DNA from: Sporomusaceae bacterium
GTDB taxonomy: Bacteria > Bacillota > Negativicutes > DSM-13327
Length of the DNA: 7,809 bases
NCBI GenBank assembly: GCA_027492445.1
Contig: JAPUES010000173.1
Location: 1 to 7,809, forward strand
Direction of reading: 5' to 3'
The notes under the pieces were generated by a model that was given only the letters and a program-made list of their open reading frames with translations, was not told the origin of the DNA and ran no database searches. Positions 6,301-7,809 of this stretch are shown here, piece after piece. The stretch's first letter is position 1. Every line of letters begins with the position of its first letter. Position numbers and translations under genes: made by a program.

Positions 6301-7413
6301 TTATTCTGGTAAAACACGTACTGAAACTGTTAGTACGCCCACCTTATGAGTCATTTGCTTGGTTTCTTGGCTAAATAAATACTTTAAAATAGGGATATTC
6401 ATTAAAATAGGGATGCCACTTACAGATTTTGTTTCTGTATCGCCTGCAAAAACCCCAACAACATAGGTCTTATGATCAGCTTTCACAAACCCGGTAGTAT
6501 TTAGGGTCTTGGTTGAAAATTCTTTTGCTGACGATTGCCCGACTTGAACCGTACCCGTAATTAAACCCATTTGCATATAGACATCAAGTCGAACCGTACT
6601 CTCACTCGGACGATCCGCATTATATTTCACAATGGTCGGTGTAATTTTAACATCGCTAGTTATGGTCTGCGATGTCAAGCTTGCATTACCATTGCTATCC
6701 GTCGTTTGCAAAGGAACGATTGTTTGACTTAAAATCTCACCTTGTATGCCATTTGGCGTATATAGATTACTGCCCATAATAACTCTACTCTTAGAGAGAG
6801 AACTACTTAGCTGCGCATTAACCCCCATATAACCCGTTGTTGGCAAAGTTACCCCCGCCGTTATGGTATCGGTGACGGAGCCCTGTGTATCTTTTATCCA
6901 TTTCCCTATATCAGGAAAATATTTATAACTATTCCCTTCAACCTGACGATTTAACGCACTAACACCATAGTTTAAGTTACCTGTTAAGGACGACCAGTCG
7001 ATACCTGTCGACTGGTTATCCGCAATATCGAGTTCACGCAAATAGGCGGAAATAATGACGCGATGCGGCCTACCCACTTCGGACAGTAATACCTGAATCT
7101 TACCCGCCGCTGTACGCAGCTGTTCTTCATCGGCACCAGATAGTAGCACCATCGACGCTGCCCCCTTCGGCTGCAACAACACCATTGCCATATTAGAAAA
7201 CTCCGGCATTGGTTGTAAATAAGACAGAAGATTCGTCACCGCCTGCTCATTACCACGAACAATCGGTAGCATGACCGTACCATTTTCAACGATGATATCT
7301 ACATCGTTGTCATTGGCCTGGACGGTTGAGATAGCCGTGCCTAACAACATAGCGACTACTAACAATAACCCTAGTATGGGATAAATAACCTTGCCTTTTC
7401 TTTTAATAATCAT
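6301..7413 (-). CDS. Minimal secretin-like protein (type II/III secretion and type IV pilus secretin core)
   Basis: This is a predicted outer-membrane channel-forming protein of 370 residues, against roughly 600-750 for GspD or PilQ. Order of parts: signal peptide 1-33 (KRKGK, a hydrophobic core, then VQA); one small N-domain (about 46-118) with the 'LLSGADEEQLRTAAGKIQVLL' pattern of Secretin_N modules; and the secretin core (about 119-370). The core starts with RVIISAYLRELD and GIDWSSL, runs through SRVIMGSNLYTPNG, DVKITPTIV and LDVYMQMG, and closes with the family signature GIPILMNIPILKYLF (333-347), equivalent to the VPxLGxIPxLGxLF of secretins, then VLTVSVRVLP. There is no N0 domain, no lipobox and no C-terminal S-domain. 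ATG 7413 is preferred because an AAGGA site lies 8 bases upstream; ATG 7419 is only 2 bases from it. The gene overlaps the preceding paralogue by 11 bases and is therefore probably translationally coupled. The machine it serves cannot be named from this window. Confidence 0.85.
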   Translation of the reverse strand: MIIKRKGKVIYPILGLLLVVAMLLGTAISTVQANDNDVDIIVENGTVMLPIVRGNEQAVTNLLSYLQPMPEFSNMAMVLLQPKGAASMVLLSGADEEQLRTAAGKIQVLLSEVGRPHRVIISAYLRELDIADNQSTGIDWSSLTGNLNYGVSALNRQVEGNSYKYFPDIGKWIKDTQGSVTDTITAGVTLPTTGYMGVNAQLSSSLSKSRVIMGSNLYTPNGIQGEILSQTIVPLQTTDSNGNASLTSQTITSDVKITPTIVKYNADRPSESTVRLDVYMQMGLITGTVQVGQSSAKEFSTKTLNTTGFVKADHKTYVVGVFAGDTETKSVSGIPILMNIPILKYLFSQETKQMTHKVGVLTVSVRVLPE

Positions 7414-7809
7414 AGCCATCTTCCTTATCCACAGGTAAAATCCGTACGGAAATGGTTAATATCGATGCTAAATGCTGTAAACTAACCGTATCGGTAGAAA
7501 ATATATTTTTTAGTATTGGAATGTTCATTAATATGGGAATACCACTCTTGGTGTTTGTCCAGGTATCACTGGCAAACAGTCCACCAATTATTTTTTCATT
7601 ATTCGCTTTCACATAATGATTGGACGTTAAGGTTTGTGTTGTATACTGTAACGCTGAAGAATCACCAAAACTGATGGTAGCCGTGGGAACACTGAGCTGG
7701 ATAACAACGTCAAGATGCACAATACTCTCCTCTGGTTTTTCCGCGTTGTACTGCACAATTGTCGGCGTTATCTTTACATCACTACTAATATCCTGGGTAT
7801 TAAAGGTTA
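7403..7809 (-). CDS. Secretin-like protein, paralogue of the next gene; 5' part beyond the window
   Basis: The frame is open from the right edge to a TAA at 7403-7405 and gives the last 135 residues or so of a secretin core. It contains DVKITPTIVQYNAEKP, HLDVVIQL and the signature GIPILMNIPILKNIF, and ends in ILTISVRILP plus a 9-residue acidic tail (VDKEDGYDY). Over 117 residues it aligns without gaps to the C-terminus of the following gene with 63 identities by hand count (54%), so the two arose by tandem duplication. The true start, signal peptide and N-domains are not in the window. The apparent start near 7756 is a Val codon inside the conserved ITPTIV strand, not a real start. Its tail codons overlap the next gene's start, so both proteins are probably made together. 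Confidence 0.85.
   Translation of the reverse strand, partial: TFNTQDISSDVKITPTIVQYNAEKPEESIVHLDVVIQLSVPTATISFGDSSALQYTTQTLTSNHYVKANNEKIIGGLFASDTWTNTKSGIPILMNIPILKNIFSTDTVSLQHLASILTISVRILPVDKEDGYDY
7422..7426 (-). promoter_or_regulatory. Ribosome binding site of the second secretin, inside the first secretin gene
   Basis: The minus strand reads AAGGA within the last codons of the upstream secretin. It is 8 bases from ATG 7413 and 2 bases from ATG 7419, so it supports 7413 as the start and translation coupled to the upstream gene. Confidence 0.55.

Noticed and set aside
7754..7756. Apparent start of the right-edge secretin at 7756
   Set aside because: The codon is GTG for a Val inside the conserved ITPTIV strand that the paralogue also has. 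The frame stays open to the window edge, so the gene is truncated by the window.

Overview
The window reads as a piece of a low-GC, diderm Firmicute genome, most likely from the Negativicutes (Sporomusaceae such as Pelosinus or Sporomusa). This is inference. The Firmicute side rests on strong Shine-Dalgarno sites, TTG/GTG starts, Rho-independent terminators and a LytTR response regulator. The diderm side rests on secretin-type outer-membrane channel proteins, a probable outer-membrane beta-barrel protein and a Tat-exported enzyme. All genes supported here lie on the minus strand, so the window is transcribed from right to left. The gene at each edge is cut off.

From right to left: (1) An envelope operon (about 7809 to 5545) holds the 3' end of one secretin-like gene, a complete second secretin-like gene that overlaps it by 11 bases, and an exported protein with a carboxypeptidase-regulatory/Cna-B-like beta-sandwich domain. 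It ends at a good terminator hairpin. (2) A stand-alone LytTR-family response regulator (5408-4686) has its own candidate promoter and terminator. No histidine kinase is visible beside it. (3) A two-gene unit follows: a Tat-exported metallophosphoesterase (4595-2892), then, 14 bases later, a TTG-started 6-phosphofructokinase (2877-1798) whose ribosome binding site overlaps the upstream stop codon. A perfect 16-bp stem terminator closes the unit. (4) metF (1641-778), encoding 5,10-methylenetetrahydrofolate reductase, stands alone and is followed by its own hairpin. (5) The 5' two thirds or so of a probable outer-membrane beta-barrel protein (623 to beyond 1) has a candidate promoter.

The metabolic genes (metF, pfk) are ordinary housekeeping enzymes. 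The least ordinary part is the right-hand operon. Its complete secretin is much smaller than a GspD or PilQ: signal peptide, one small N-domain and the secretin core. It sits in tandem with a paralogue about 54% identical over 117 ungapped residues (hand count), together with an exported beta-sandwich protein. This could be the outer-membrane module of an uncharacterised pilus, secretion or efflux machine. No assembly ATPase, pilin or inner-membrane platform protein lies inside the window, so the system cannot be named from this sequence. No rRNA, tRNA, CRISPR array, insertion sequence or attachment site was seen, and no gene-free stretch exceeds 190 bases.
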